NCBI GenBank assembly: GCA_963734055.1
Contig: CAVTFQ010000010.1
Coordinates: 62,001 to 126,000 of the forward strand
DNA length: 64,000 bases
Source: CAIWHR01 sp963734055
Lineage (GTDB): Bacteria > Pseudomonadota > Gammaproteobacteria > Burkholderiales > Casimicrobiaceae
Direction of reading: 5' to 3'
The notes beneath the pieces are model-generated. The model saw only the letters and a program-made list of their open reading frames with translations, was not told the DNA's origin and did not search any database. Positions 36,648 to 45,623 of this stretch are shown piece after piece (position 1 is the first letter of the stretch; each line of letters begins with the position of its first letter). The translations under genes and the position numbers were made by a program.

Positions 36648-37468
36648 CGGGCGACGCGCGCACGCCGGGCCAGCGCTTCGCGGCGGCGCTCCATGCCGGC
36701 GTCGCGTTCGCGGTGCTCGCCTTCCTCGTTGCGCCGATCGCGGTGATCGTGCCGCTCTCGTTCTCGGCCGGGTCGTTCTTCTACTATCCGCTGCCGGGAT
36801 TCTCGCTCCGCTGGTACGAGGACTTCTTCACGTCGCCCTTCTGGCTGCCGGCGCTGAAGAACAGCCTGTTCATCGGCTCGATCGCGGCGTCGCTCGCGAC
36901 CGTCCTCGGCACGCTCGCGGCGATCGGTCTCTGGCGCGCGCATTTCGCGCTGCGCGGGGCGATCCTCGCCGTCCTGATCTCGCCGATGGTCGTCCCGGTC
37001 GTCATCGTCGCCGTCGGAGCGTACTTCGCGTTCGCGCCGCTCGGGCTCACCGACGGCTTCACGGGACTGATCCTCGTCCACACCGCACTCGGCGCACCGT
37101 TCGTCGTGATCACAGTGCTGGCGACGCTGGCGGGCTTCGACCGCACGCTTCTGCGCGCAGCGGCCGCCAGCGGCGCGAACCCGCTCGTCGCGTTCCAGCG
37201 GGTGATGCTGCCCTCGATCCTGCCGGGCGTCGCCTCCGGCGCGGTCTTCGCGTTCGCCACGTCGTTCGACGAGGTGGTCGTGGTGCTGCTGATGGGCGGG
37301 CCCGAGCAGCGGACCCTGCCGCGCCAGATGTTCGCCGGCATCAACGACAATATCAGCCTGACGATCACTGCGGCGGCGACGATGCTGATCGCGTTCTCGA
37401 CGCTGCTGATGACGTGCGTCGCGCTTCTCAAACGACGCGCGACCGCGGCGCGCCGCGCGGCGGGCTGA
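36644..37468 (+). CDS. potC: Polyamine ABC permease 2 (PotC/PotI type)
   Basis: A 274-residue inner-membrane permease with six hydrophobic segments. The family signature is clear: VIVPLSFSAGSFFYYPLPGFS at the first loop, SLRWYEDFF, then the EAA loop LRAAAASGANPLVAFQRVML and FDEVVVVLLMGGPEQRTLPR. ATG 36644 overlaps the potB stop (ATGA), implying coupling. It ends 6 bp from the convergent folD gene. Confidence 0.93.
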   Translation: MTGDARTPGQRFAAALHAGVAFAVLAFLVAPIAVIVPLSFSAGSFFYYPLPGFSLRWYEDFFTSPFWLPALKNSLFIGSIAASLATVLGTLAAIGLWRAHFALRGAILAVLISPMVVPVVIVAVGAYFAFAPLGLTDGFTGLILVHTALGAPFVVITVLATLAGFDRTLLRAAAASGANPLVAFQRVMLPSILPGVASGAVFAFATSFDEVVVVLLMGGPEQRTLPRQMFAGINDNISLTITAAATMLIAFSTLLMTCVALLKRRATAARRAAG

Positions 37469-37474
37469 CCGGAG

Positions 37475-38332
37475 CTACGAGGGATCCTGCAGCTCCGCCG
37501 CGCGCAGCGTGTTCGCGAGCAGGGTCGCGATCGTCATCGGCCCCACGCCTCCCGGCACCGGCGTGATCCACGCCGCACGCTCGCGCGCCGCGGCGAAATC
37601 GACGTCGCCGCAGAGCTTGCCGTCGGCGCCGCGATTGATGCCGACGTCGATGACGATCGCGCCGGGCTTGATCCAATCGCCCTCCACGAAGTTCGCCTTG
37701 CCCACGCCGGCGACCACGATGTCGGCCTGCCGGACGAGGCCGGGCAGGTCGCGCGTCCGCGAATGGCAGATCGTCACCGTGCAGCGCTCCATCAGGAGCT
37801 CGAGCGCCATCGGTCGCCCGACGATGTTCGATTGCCCGATGACGACCGCGTGCTTGCCGGCCAGCACCTCGCCCGTCTCCTTGAGGAGCGTCATGCAGCC
37901 CCACGGGGTGCACGGCCGCAGCAGCGGCCGCTTGAGCACGAGGCGGCCGATGTTGTACGGATGGAAGCCGTCGACGTCCTTGCGCGGGTCGATGCGCTCG
38001 GTGACGCGCTCGTCGGCGATCTGCGGCGGCAGCGGCAGCTGCACGAGGATGCCGCTGACCGCCGGATCGGCGTTCAGGCTGTCGATGAGCGCGAGCAGCT
38101 CGGCCTCCGACGTTGCCGGCGCGAGGTCGTGCGCGAACGACCGCATGCCCACGGCCTCGGTCGTCTTTCGCTTGTTGCGCACGTAGATCTGCGAGGCGGG
38201 ATGGGCCCCCACCAGCACGACGGCGAGTCCCGGCGGCGGCTTGCCGGCGGCGACGCGCGCGGCGACCGCGGCCCCGACCTCCGCGGTCAGCCGTTCGGCG
38301 CACGCCCTGCCGTCGATGATGCGCGCAGTCAT
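37475..38332 (-). CDS. folD: Bifunctional methylene-THF dehydrogenase/cyclohydrolase
   Basis: A 285-residue cytosolic enzyme interconverting 5,10-methylene-THF and 10-formyl-THF with NADP. It has LVGAHPASQIYVRNKRKTTE (Tyr and Lys of the active site about 50-54), ILVQLPLPPQI, DPRKDVDGFHPYN, GQSNIVGRPMALEL (NADP loop) and TPVPGGVGPMTIA. The length is normal. It lies 14 bp downstream of the HAD phosphatase gene on the same strand. Confidence 0.97.
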   Translation of the reverse strand: MTARIIDGRACAERLTAEVGAAVAARVAAGKPPPGLAVVLVGAHPASQIYVRNKRKTTEAVGMRSFAHDLAPATSEAELLALIDSLNADPAVSGILVQLPLPPQIADERVTERIDPRKDVDGFHPYNIGRLVLKRPLLRPCTPWGCMTLLKETGEVLAGKHAVVIGQSNIVGRPMALELLMERCTVTICHSRTRDLPGLVRQADIVVAGVGKANFVEGDWIKPGAIVIDVGINRGADGKLCGDVDFAAARERAAWITPVPGGVGPMTIATLLANTLRAAELQDPS

Positions 38333-38346
38333 GGGACGCTACGAGA

Positions 38347-39018
38347 TCACGACACCTGCATGACCGGCCAGCCCATGTGCCGCGCATGCGCCGACAGCAC
38401 GGGGTCAGCGTTGACGGCGATGGGCTTCGACACCTGCGACATGAGCGGCAGATCGTTCAGGGAATCGCAGTACGCGTAGATCTCCCGGAAATCACCGAGG
38501 CGCTGCCCGCGCGCGGCGAGGAACATGAATAGGCGCTCGACCTTGCCTTCCCGCGCGTTGGGAACGCCCGCCACCCGCCCCGTGTAGCGGCCGTCGATCC
38601 GCTCGGCTTCCGTGGCAATCACATCGGTGACCCCGAACTCGGCAGCGATCGGCTCGGACAGGAAGCGAAACACCGCCGTCGTCACGATGACGAGGTCGCC
38701 CGCATGGCGATGCCGGTCGACCATCGCGCGCGCAGCGTCGCTGATCCGCGGCCGCACGCGCGCGGCGAGATAGCGCTCGCGCAGGCTCGCGAGCGCCCGG
38801 TCGTCGAAGCGTGCGAGCGTCGACAGGTAGAACTCGGTGAACTCGATGGCGCCCGCCTCGCCCCGATTGAACCGGGCGATCAGTTCGCGATTCGCGGCGT
38901 CCCACTGCACGCGATCGAGCACGCCCTCGTCGACCAGGAATGCGACCCATTGCTCGTCGCTGTCGTGCGGGACCAGCGTGTGGTCGAGATCGAACAGCGC
39001 GAGGACGTCGGCGGTCAC
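38347..39018 (-). CDS. HAD-IB phosphatase (SerB-like)
   Basis: A 223-residue cytosolic hydrolase. Motif I is FDLDHTLV (nucleophile Asp9), motif II is VIVTTAVFRFLSEPIA, and the motif III/IV region is GKVERLF then YAYCDSLNDLPLM. This arrangement fits the HAD-IB family related to phosphoserine phosphatase. It could act on phosphoserine or another small phosphate ester. It is probably co-transcribed with folD and is divergent, only 33 bp apart, from the Nudix gene. Confidence 0.88.
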   Translation of the reverse strand: MTADVLALFDLDHTLVPHDSDEQWVAFLVDEGVLDRVQWDAANRELIARFNRGEAGAIEFTEFYLSTLARFDDRALASLRERYLAARVRPRISDAARAMVDRHRHAGDLVIVTTAVFRFLSEPIAAEFGVTDVIATEAERIDGRYTGRVAGVPNAREGKVERLFMFLAARGQRLGDFREIYAYCDSLNDLPLMSQVSKPIAVNADPVLSAHARHMGWPVMQVS

Positions 39019-39051
39019 GGTAAGCGGAAAGGGGCGAGGCTAGAATGGCGC

Positions 39052-39945
39052 ATGATCGGCGCCGATATTGTAGCGGCGATTCGCACGCGGCTTGCGGCGG
39101 AGCTCGCCACGCCGCCGCGCGACTTGCGCCCCTGGGTGGTCGACGGGCGCACGGTCGGATGGCTGGACGAGCGCCGCACCGAGCGGATCGCCCGATTCGA
39201 GCAGGTCTTTTCCACTGCCGGCGGCCGGATCGCGTTCGTGCCCGGGCTCGCCGACTTCGACGCCCGGACGCGCGCGCTCGATGAAGTGGCGCGCGTGCTC
39301 GCCGCCGAGGGCGCGCTGTCGGCGTGGCGCGACGAGCGCTATGCCGTCGCCGACTCGCTCGGCGAACGCCCGCGGTTCGAGCTCGAGCGCGCCGCGGCGC
39401 GCTATTTCGGCGTCCGCACGTTCGCCGCACACGTCAACGGCCTGGCCCGCGTCGCCGGCGCGCTTGCGATGTGGTTCGCGCGCCGCAGCCCGACGAAGGC
39501 CATCGATCCGGGCCTCCTCGACAATCTCGTGGGCGGCGGCATCGCCGCAGGCAGCGCTGTCGCGGCAACGGTCGTCAAGGAGGCCTGGGAGGAGGCAGGG
39601 ATCGGCGCGGAAACCGCCGCGCGGGCCGCGCCCGCCGGGACCGTCCAGGTCTGTCGCCTCCGGCCCGACGGTCTTCAGCGCGAAACGATCTTCGTTCACG
39701 ACCTGTGGCTGCCGCCGGATTTCGAGCCGGTGAACCGCGACGGCGAGGTCGTCGGCTTCCGTCGCGTCGATCTCGCCACCGCCGCGCGGCTCATCGCGAG
39801 CTCGGCGGGTGCCGACCTCGTCACCGCCGACGCGAGCCTCGTCGTGCTCGATTGCCTGCTGCGCCACGAAGCGATCCCGCGCGGCTCGCGGGAATGGCCG
39901 GCGCTCGACGCGCTGCGGCGGCCGGATTGTGCGGCGTTCGACTGA
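39052..39945 (+). CDS. DUF4743-Nudix hydrolase
   Basis: A 297-residue protein. The N-terminal half (to about residue 120) is a DUF4743 domain (LRPWVVDGRTVGWL, SAWRDERYAVAD, FELERAAARYFG) and the rest a Nudix fold. The Nudix box reads GGGIAAGSAVAATVVKEAWE followed by EAGI. It keeps KExxEEAGI, but the first Glu of the canonical GX5E is Ser here. Relatives are fused or linked to thiamine pyrophosphate metabolism in eukaryotes (Tnr3-like). A TAGAAT -10-like box lies at 39041-39046, so the transcript may be almost leaderless. Confidence 0.85.
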   Translation: MIGADIVAAIRTRLAAELATPPRDLRPWVVDGRTVGWLDERRTERIARFEQVFSTAGGRIAFVPGLADFDARTRALDEVARVLAAEGALSAWRDERYAVADSLGERPRFELERAAARYFGVRTFAAHVNGLARVAGALAMWFARRSPTKAIDPGLLDNLVGGGIAAGSAVAATVVKEAWEEAGIGAETAARAAPAGTVQVCRLRPDGLQRETIFVHDLWLPPDFEPVNRDGEVVGFRRVDLATAARLIASSAGADLVTADASLVVLDCLLRHEAIPRGSREWPALDALRRPDCAAFD

Positions 39946-39960
39946 GCGAGGCGATGGCGA

Positions 39961-41106
39961 TCAGGCTGCCGCCCGCGCGGTCACGGCCGACGCGATCTGG
40001 CGGATCCCGATCTCGGCCAGCGTGTCGCGCACCGCGTTGACCGCCTGGCGCATCTCGTCGGGACCGATGGCCCCGATGCAGCCGACGCGGAACGTCTCGA
40101 CCTGCGTGAGCTTGCCCGGGTAGAGAATGAACCCCTTGTCGCGGACACCGTCGTAGAGCTTCTTGAACGTGTACGCGGGATCCGGCGGCGCGTGGAACGT
40201 GACGATGATCGGGGCCTGAACCTCGGGCTTCAGAAATGGGCGGAAGCCAAGCTCGGCCATGCCGGCGATCAGCGTCTCGCAGTTCCGCGCATACCGCGCG
40301 AGCCGGGCCGGCTGCCCGCCTTCCACGGCCAGCTGATCGAGCGCCGCGTCGAATGCGACGACGACGTGCGTCGGCGGCGTGTAGCGCCATTGCGTCGTGC
40401 GCTCCATGTACGTCCACTGGTCGTGGAGGTCGAGCGCGAGCGAGGTCGAGTTCCCTTCGCACTGCTCGAGCGCGCTCCGCCGCGCGAAGACGAAGCCCAT
40501 CCCAGGGGGGCCTTCGACGCACTTCCCCGAGGCGGCGATCAGCGCGTCGAACGGCGTGGTCCGCGCGTCGATGCCGATCGCGGCGAACGAGCTCATCGCG
40601 TCGACGATGAGCTTGCGGCCGTGGCGGGCGACGACGGCGGCGATCTCCGGCAGCGGATTCAGGATGCCGGTCGACGTCTCGCAGTGGATGAGCCCGACGT
40701 GCGTGATCGACCGGTCGGCCGCGAGCAGCCGGTCGACGTCCTCGGGCGTCGTCGGCACGTCCTCTGCCGTCTCGAACGTCGAGAGCCGGCGCCCCATCAT
40801 CTTCGTGAGCTTCGCGAAGCGCGTGCCGTAGGCCCCGTTGACCAGCACCAGGACGTGGCCGTCGCGCGGGACGAGGGTGTTGACTGCGGCCTCTACAGAA
40901 AAGGTGCCGCTGCCCTGCATCGGCACGCAGACGTGCGTGTCGTGGCCGTGGATGACGTCGAGCAGCTTGCGCCGGACGTTGCCGGTGACCGCGTTGAACG
41001 AGGCGTCCCAGGAGCCCCAGTCGCGCAGCATCGCCGCTTTCGTCGCCAGGGACGTGGTCAGAGGACCCGGCGTGAGCAGGATCGGATCGCGGCTGAAGTT
41101 CGGCAT
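39961..41106 (-). CDS. phnW: 2-aminoethylphosphonate:pyruvate transaminase
   Basis: A 381-residue PLP enzyme converting AEP and pyruvate to phosphonoacetaldehyde and alanine. It starts LLTPGPLTTSLATKAAMLRD and WGSWDASFN, both characteristic of PhnW. Further motifs are MQGSGTFSVEAAVNTLVP, VDAMSSFAAIGID (cofactor Asp) and ASGKCVEGPPGMGFVFARR (PLP lysine about 194). It lies downstream of the second PLP enzyme and the phnSTUV genes on the same strand, separated from them by a REP element. No phosphonatase (phnX) is in view; product aldehyde probably goes to PhnY. Confidence 0.95.
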   Translation of the reverse strand: MPNFSRDPILLTPGPLTTSLATKAAMLRDWGSWDASFNAVTGNVRRKLLDVIHGHDTHVCVPMQGSGTFSVEAAVNTLVPRDGHVLVLVNGAYGTRFAKLTKMMGRRLSTFETAEDVPTTPEDVDRLLAADRSITHVGLIHCETSTGILNPLPEIAAVVARHGRKLIVDAMSSFAAIGIDARTTPFDALIAASGKCVEGPPGMGFVFARRSALEQCEGNSTSLALDLHDQWTYMERTTQWRYTPPTHVVVAFDAALDQLAVEGGQPARLARYARNCETLIAGMAELGFRPFLKPEVQAPIIVTFHAPPDPAYTFKKLYDGVRDKGFILYPGKLTQVETFRVGCIGAIGPDEMRQAVNAVRDTLAEIGIRQIASAVTARAAA

Positions 41107-41194
41107 CCTGTGTTCCTCCAGTCTTCGCCCGGCCTAACTGTCAATGGTCAACACGTTGTATCCACGACGAATGAGCCGGTCGCATGCATTCCCC

Positions 41195-41286
41195 GTCGTC
41201 CCCGCGAACGCGGGGACCCAGTGACGTGGGACGGTCACCGGCAAAGAGTCGAGTCGCTGGATTCCCGCGTTCGCGGGAATGACGAC
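41195..41286. repeat. Double-hairpin REP element, copy 2
   Basis: Left unit GTCGTCCCCGCGAACGCGGG and right unit CTGGATTCCCGCGTTCGCGG are inverted copies bounded by GTCGTC/GACGAC, about 40 bp apart. It lies between the class III PLP gene and phnW, both minus strand, and could protect or trim the transcript between them. Confidence 0.75.
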
Positions 41287-41333
41287 TGCGCAGCATTCAT
41301 GCATCATGGAAAGAACGTCTTGAAGGTTCACGC

Positions 41334-42713
41334 CTAGCCACCGCGCTCGACTTCGCCGATGCTCTCGTCGAGCACGTCGAGCACCCTGTCCATTTCGGCC
41401 TGCGTCAGCACCAGCGAGGGGCGCAGCGTGATCACGTTGCCCTCGATGATCTTGAACGCCACGCCTCGGTCGAACGCCTTGAACATGATGTGCTCCGCCT
41501 CGTCGATGGCCCGTTCCCGCGTCGCGGGATCCCGCACGAGATCGACGCCGAGATGCAGGCCGACGCCGGCGACATGGCCGATCAGCGGATGCCGCCGCTG
41601 CATCTCGTGCAGCCGGTCGATCGCGTACGCGCCGAGTTCCGCGGCATGACGCACGAGATCGTGGCGCTCGATGTAGTCGATCTCGGCGAGCCCGGCGGCC
41701 GCGCACAGCGGATTCTTCTCGTGGGTGAAGTGCCCGATCGAGCGGTGCTGGAGCACGTTGTGCTCGTCCCGGGCGACGATGCCCGCGAACGGCACCAGGC
41801 CTCCGCCCAGCGATTTGCCCAGCACGAGCACGTCGGGCGTGACGTAATGCTCGCACGCGAACATCCTGCCCGTGCGGCCGAAGCCTTCGATGATCTCGTC
41901 GAACACGAGAAGCGTTCCGTGGCGCCGGCAGAGCGCCTGCACCGACTCCCAGTATTGCCTGCGCGGTACCACGGGCGTGGCCGATATCGGCTCGCCGATG
42001 ATCGCGGCGACGTCCGGCTCGCGTCTGAAGATCGCCTCGATCTGGCGCAGGCATTCCGCATCGACGTCGTCCGGATCGTCGAATCGCCACGGATTGCGGT
42101 AGTAGTTCGGGAAGTCGACGTGGAACGCGCCGGGCGCCATCGGCCCGTTGCCGCCCTTGAACAGCTCCTCGCCGCTGATCGAGGCGGCCCCGAGCGTCGT
42201 GCCGTGATACGAGTCCCAGTACGAGATCGTCTTGAACCGCCCGGTCACCTGCTTCGCAAGCAGCAGTGCCATCTCGATCGCTTCCGAGCCTCCCGGGCAG
42301 AACAGCGACCGCGTGAGGCCCGCCGGCGTGATCTCGGCGAGTTTCCGGGCAAGCATGATCGCCGGGATGTTGGTGTAGCGGCGCGGCGTGAAGGTGAGCT
42401 TCGCCGCGAGCGCCCGCTGCACCGCCTCGACGACCGCCGGGTTGTTGAAGCCGGCGTTGTGAACGCCGTTGCCGTGCATGTCGAGATAGCGGCGGCCGTC
42501 GAGATCCTCGATCCACGCGCCCTCGGCGCTGCGCAGCACGTTGAGCACCGGCGTCGACAGGCTCTGGTGGAGGAAATACCTGCTGTCTTCCTCGGACCAG
42601 CGCCGCGCCTCGACGCCGAGCGCACGATCCCGGTACGCCCGCCGTCGAGGCGTCGTATTGACGTCGCCCTGCTCCCGATCGGAAACGCCGTCGCCGTGGC
42701 CGGAGGTTCGCAT
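41334..42713 (-). CDS. Class III PLP enzyme of the phosphonate cluster (PbfA paralogue)
   Basis: A 459-residue fold-type I PLP enzyme. Motifs are FLHQSLSTPVLNVL, DMHGNGVHNAGF, FCPGGSEAIEMALLLAKQ, SYHGTT, VFDEIIEGFGRTG and PLP lysine in VLVLGKSLGGGLVP (about 294). It is clearly paralogous to the enzyme at 50532 (same FLHQSLSTP, PRRxTN, GHxTHEK blocks) but lacks its Cys-rich insert. It may be an AEP-type transaminase or an ammonia-lyase on a hydroxylated or methylated aminophosphonate. ATG 42713 is inferred; upstream the frame runs antiparallel to phnV coding sequence. phnV ends 12 bp before this start. Confidence 0.85.
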   Translation of the reverse strand: MRTSGHGDGVSDREQGDVNTTPRRRAYRDRALGVEARRWSEEDSRYFLHQSLSTPVLNVLRSAEGAWIEDLDGRRYLDMHGNGVHNAGFNNPAVVEAVQRALAAKLTFTPRRYTNIPAIMLARKLAEITPAGLTRSLFCPGGSEAIEMALLLAKQVTGRFKTISYWDSYHGTTLGAASISGEELFKGGNGPMAPGAFHVDFPNYYRNPWRFDDPDDVDAECLRQIEAIFRREPDVAAIIGEPISATPVVPRRQYWESVQALCRRHGTLLVFDEIIEGFGRTGRMFACEHYVTPDVLVLGKSLGGGLVPFAGIVARDEHNVLQHRSIGHFTHEKNPLCAAAGLAEIDYIERHDLVRHAAELGAYAIDRLHEMQRRHPLIGHVAGVGLHLGVDLVRDPATRERAIDEAEHIMFKAFDRGVAFKIIEGNVITLRPSLVLTQAEMDRVLDVLDESIGEVERGG

Positions 42714-42724
42714 GGGCGGACTCG

Positions 42725-43522
42725 CTAGCGGAAGCTCGCCCGGGTGCGGATGCGGCTCACCACGACCAGGACGAGCAGCGTCACCGCGAGCAGCATCATG
42801 GTCAGCGCAGCGCCCTCGAAGACAACGCCGCGGTCCGTGAGCGCGAAGATGCCGATCGGAAGCGTCACCCAGTCGGGCGGATACACCATGATCGTCGCGC
42901 CGAGCTCGCCCATCGACAGCGCGAAGCAGAGACCGGCCGCCGCCACCAGCGAGGGCGTGATCAGCGGCAGCGTGACGCGGAAGAGCACGTACGCCGGCCG
43001 GCCGCCCAGGCTCGCCGCCACTTGTTCGTAGTGCTCCGGCAGGCGCGCGAGCCCGGCCGACACGCTGCCGTACGCGAACGCCGACACGAGGACCACGTGC
43101 GCGATGAGCACGATGTAGGCCGTTCCGTTCAGGAGCAGCGGCGGCCGGCTGAACGCGACCAGCAATCCGAGCCCGACGGACACCGACGGCACGGCGATCG
43201 GCAGCAGGAACAGCACGCTCGCCACGCGCGCCGCCCGCTCGCGCAGGTTCCGCACGGCAAGCGCCGCCCACGTACCCAGCGTCAGCGCGATCACGCTCGC
43301 GATCAACCCCGTCAGCAGGCTCGTCAGCAACTCTTCGCCACCATTGCCGTGCACGGCGTCGGCCAGGTGGCGCAGCGTCAGCTGGGTCGGCAGCACGTCA
43401 TTCCACTGACCGGCAACGCTCGCCGCGGCGACCATCAGCAGCGGCAGCCCGAAGACCGGCGCGAACAGCACGGTGAAAAGGCCCCACGCGAGCCACCGCC
43501 CGAGCCTAGAGGACAGAAGCAC
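42725..43522 (-). CDS. phnV: AEP ABC transporter permease PhnV
   Basis: A 265-residue inner-membrane permease with six hydrophobic segments. The EAA loop region is HYEQVAASLGGRPAYVLFRV, and the end LSMGELGATIMVYPPDWVTL is characteristic of PhnV-type 2-aminoethylphosphonate transporters. It overlaps the phnU stop by 17 bp, indicating co-translation. It works with PhnU, PhnT and PhnS. Confidence 0.9.
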   Translation of the reverse strand: MLLSSRLGRWLAWGLFTVLFAPVFGLPLLMVAAASVAGQWNDVLPTQLTLRHLADAVHGNGGEELLTSLLTGLIASVIALTLGTWAALAVRNLRERAARVASVLFLLPIAVPSVSVGLGLLVAFSRPPLLLNGTAYIVLIAHVVLVSAFAYGSVSAGLARLPEHYEQVAASLGGRPAYVLFRVTLPLITPSLVAAAGLCFALSMGELGATIMVYPPDWVTLPIGIFALTDRGVVFEGAALTMMLLAVTLLVLVVVSRIRTRASFR

Positions 43523-44399
43523 GGCCCCCTCCGGTGCGCGAGAGCACGAAGCGGTAGAGCAGATACAGCCCGACGGAAAGCGCGACGTTCACGACCGCGG
43601 CGACGCAGCCGGCGGTGTAGTCGAACTCCTGGATCGCCTTGCCGTAGATGACCATCGGCAGCGTGATCACGCCTTTCGCGCCGATGAAAAGGACGATGCC
43701 GAACTCGTTCAGCGTCAGCAGCAGACACAGGCTGCCGCCGGCGAGCAGCGCCGGCACCGCCTCCGGAAAGATGATCTCGCGAACGATGCGCAGCGGCTTC
43801 GCTCCGAGGCTGCTCGCCACCTCGATCAGCGCCGTGTCGAGGTGCGAGAACGACGCCAGCAGTGGCCGCATCACGAACGGAGTGTAGAACGTGATCTCGG
43901 CGAGGATCACGCCCCACTTCGTGTACACGAAATCGATCGGCGGCTCGGTCGTCCCCAGCAGATCCATGAAGATGAAGTTGAAGGCGCCGGCGGAGCCGTA
44001 CAGGAAGGTGAAGGACAGCGCGATCAGGAACGAGGGGAACGCGAGGATGGTGTCGATGAAGCCGCTCACCACGCGCGCGCCCGGGAAGGGCACGAACGAC
44101 ACGATCAGCGCGAGGACGAAACCCAGCACGAGGCAACCGATCGTCGACAGCAAGGCGATCTGGATCGTGCGCAGCAGCGCGCCCTTGAACAGCGACGACG
44201 ACATGAGCGTCGAGTAGTGCACGAGCGTCGCCGGCCCGGCGTCGCCGGTCAGCGACTGCTTGACGATGAAGAACAGCGGGTAGAAGAAGATGCCCGCGAG
44301 AACGACGAGCGGGGGAACGACCCAGATCCAGCGCGGCAGCGGGGAGCGGACAGCCCCACGAGCGTTGGCTTCCACCGCGAGCGTCGCCGTTGCCGCCAT
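43506..44399 (-). CDS. phnU: AEP ABC transporter permease PhnU
   Basis: A 297-residue inner-membrane permease with six hydrophobic segments. It shows FYPLFFIVKQSLTGDAGPA, DTILAFPSFLIALSFTFLYG, ALIEVASSLGAKPLRIVREI (EAA loop) and LLTLNEFGIVLFIGAKGVIT, all consistent with PhnU. Two start codons are adjacent (GTG 44402, ATG 44399); ATG is chosen. It lies 12 bp after phnT. Confidence 0.9.
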   Translation of the reverse strand: MAATATLAVEANARGAVRSPLPRWIWVVPPLVVLAGIFFYPLFFIVKQSLTGDAGPATLVHYSTLMSSSLFKGALLRTIQIALLSTIGCLVLGFVLALIVSFVPFPGARVVSGFIDTILAFPSFLIALSFTFLYGSAGAFNFIFMDLLGTTEPPIDFVYTKWGVILAEITFYTPFVMRPLLASFSHLDTALIEVASSLGAKPLRIVREIIFPEAVPALLAGGSLCLLLTLNEFGIVLFIGAKGVITLPMVIYGKAIQEFDYTAGCVAAVVNVALSVGLYLLYRFVLSRTGGGRASVL

Positions 44400-44411
44400 C
44401 ACGCGGAGGCG

Positions 44412-45623
44412 TCAGAGCGCGTCGAGAGCCGACTCGCCGCGCACGCCGCCGGCCGTCGATCCGTTCGCGACCACCAGCAGCGTCGCGTCGTGAGGCGAGA
44501 AATGCAGCGACACCCGCTGGCCGCGCGGCGGCGGCGTGCGCAGCGGCTTGGCGTCCGCGCACAGCTCGACGCCATCGACGTCGAGATACAACCGGTGCAC
44601 CGAGCCACGCCACTGCACTTCGGTCACCGTGCCTTCGACGGTGTTGCCGCCGGCCGCGTGCGGATCCAGGCCGAGAGCGTGCGGGCGAATGCAGAGCAGC
44701 CGCGTCTCGCCCGGGACCGCCCCGGAGAACGACGTCACTTCGAGCGTGCGCGCGCCGAGCCGGACCCATGCCTGCTGCCTCGCCTCGTCGCAGCGCTCGA
44801 CGGTCACGGGCAACAGGTTGGCGTTGCCGACGAACGTGGCGGTGAAGCGCGACGGCGGCTGCTGGTACAGCGATTGCGCGGTGCCGACGTCCACCAGACG
44901 AGCGTCGTTCATCACCGCGATGCGGTCGGCGAGCGTGAGCGCCTCGACCTGATCGTGCGTGACGTAGAGGATCGTCACGTCGGGCAGCTCCCGATGCAGC
45001 CGGGCGATCTCGTTCAGCATGCCGCTGCGAAGCTGTGCGTCGAGCGCCGACAGCGGCTCGTCGAGCAGCAGGACCTTCGGACGGATCGCGAGGGCGCGGG
45101 CGATCGCAACCCGCTGCTGCTGGCCGCCGGAGAGCTCCTGCGGATAGCGCCTTCCATAGCTCGCCATGCCGACGAGCTCGAGACACTCCTTGACGCGTAC
45201 CTCGATTTCGCCGCGCGGCGCTCCGCCCGCGCGCAGGCCGAAGGCGACGTTCTGCTCGACCCGCATGTGCGGGAAGAGCGCGTACTGCTGCACGACCATG
45301 CCGATGCCGCGGCGGTGCGGCGGCATCTGCGTCACGTCGGAATCGCCGAGGAAGATGCGCCCTTGTACCGGGCTCACGAAGCCGGCCACGCAGCGAAGGG
45401 CCGTCGTCTTGCCCGAGCCGGACGGCCCGAGCAGCGCCATCACCTCGCCGGGCTCGACGTCGAGGCTGAAGTCGTGCAACGCCACGGTGTGCCCGTAGGC
45501 CACCGTGACGTGCTCGAAGCGGATGCCCGGAGGGCGACGCGCCGCCGCACCGGGCGCAGTCGCGCCGCCGGCCGTCGCCGCGCCCCGCCCGATCGTCTCG
45601 CCGAGCTGCTGCCGCACCCGCAT
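44412..45623 (-). CDS. phnT: AEP ABC transporter ATPase PhnT
   Basis: A 403-residue ATPase. After a low-complexity Ala/Gly/Arg N-terminus (about 1-32) come Walker A GPSGSGKTT, Q-loop VVQQYALFPHM, signature LSGGQQQRVAIARAL, Walker B VLLLDEPLSALD, switch THDQVEAL and a TOBE domain from about 280. ATG 45623 shares its A with the phnS TGA stop, so translation is coupled. Neighbouring phnU/phnV and phnS define it as the AEP importer ATPase. Confidence 0.92.
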   Translation of the reverse strand: MRVRQQLGETIGRGAATAGGATAPGAAARRPPGIRFEHVTVAYGHTVALHDFSLDVEPGEVMALLGPSGSGKTTALRCVAGFVSPVQGRIFLGDSDVTQMPPHRRGIGMVVQQYALFPHMRVEQNVAFGLRAGGAPRGEIEVRVKECLELVGMASYGRRYPQELSGGQQQRVAIARALAIRPKVLLLDEPLSALDAQLRSGMLNEIARLHRELPDVTILYVTHDQVEALTLADRIAVMNDARLVDVGTAQSLYQQPPSRFTATFVGNANLLPVTVERCDEARQQAWVRLGARTLEVTSFSGAVPGETRLLCIRPHALGLDPHAAGGNTVEGTVTEVQWRGSVHRLYLDVDGVELCADAKPLRTPPPRGQRVSLHFSPHDATLLVVANGSTAGGVRGESALDAL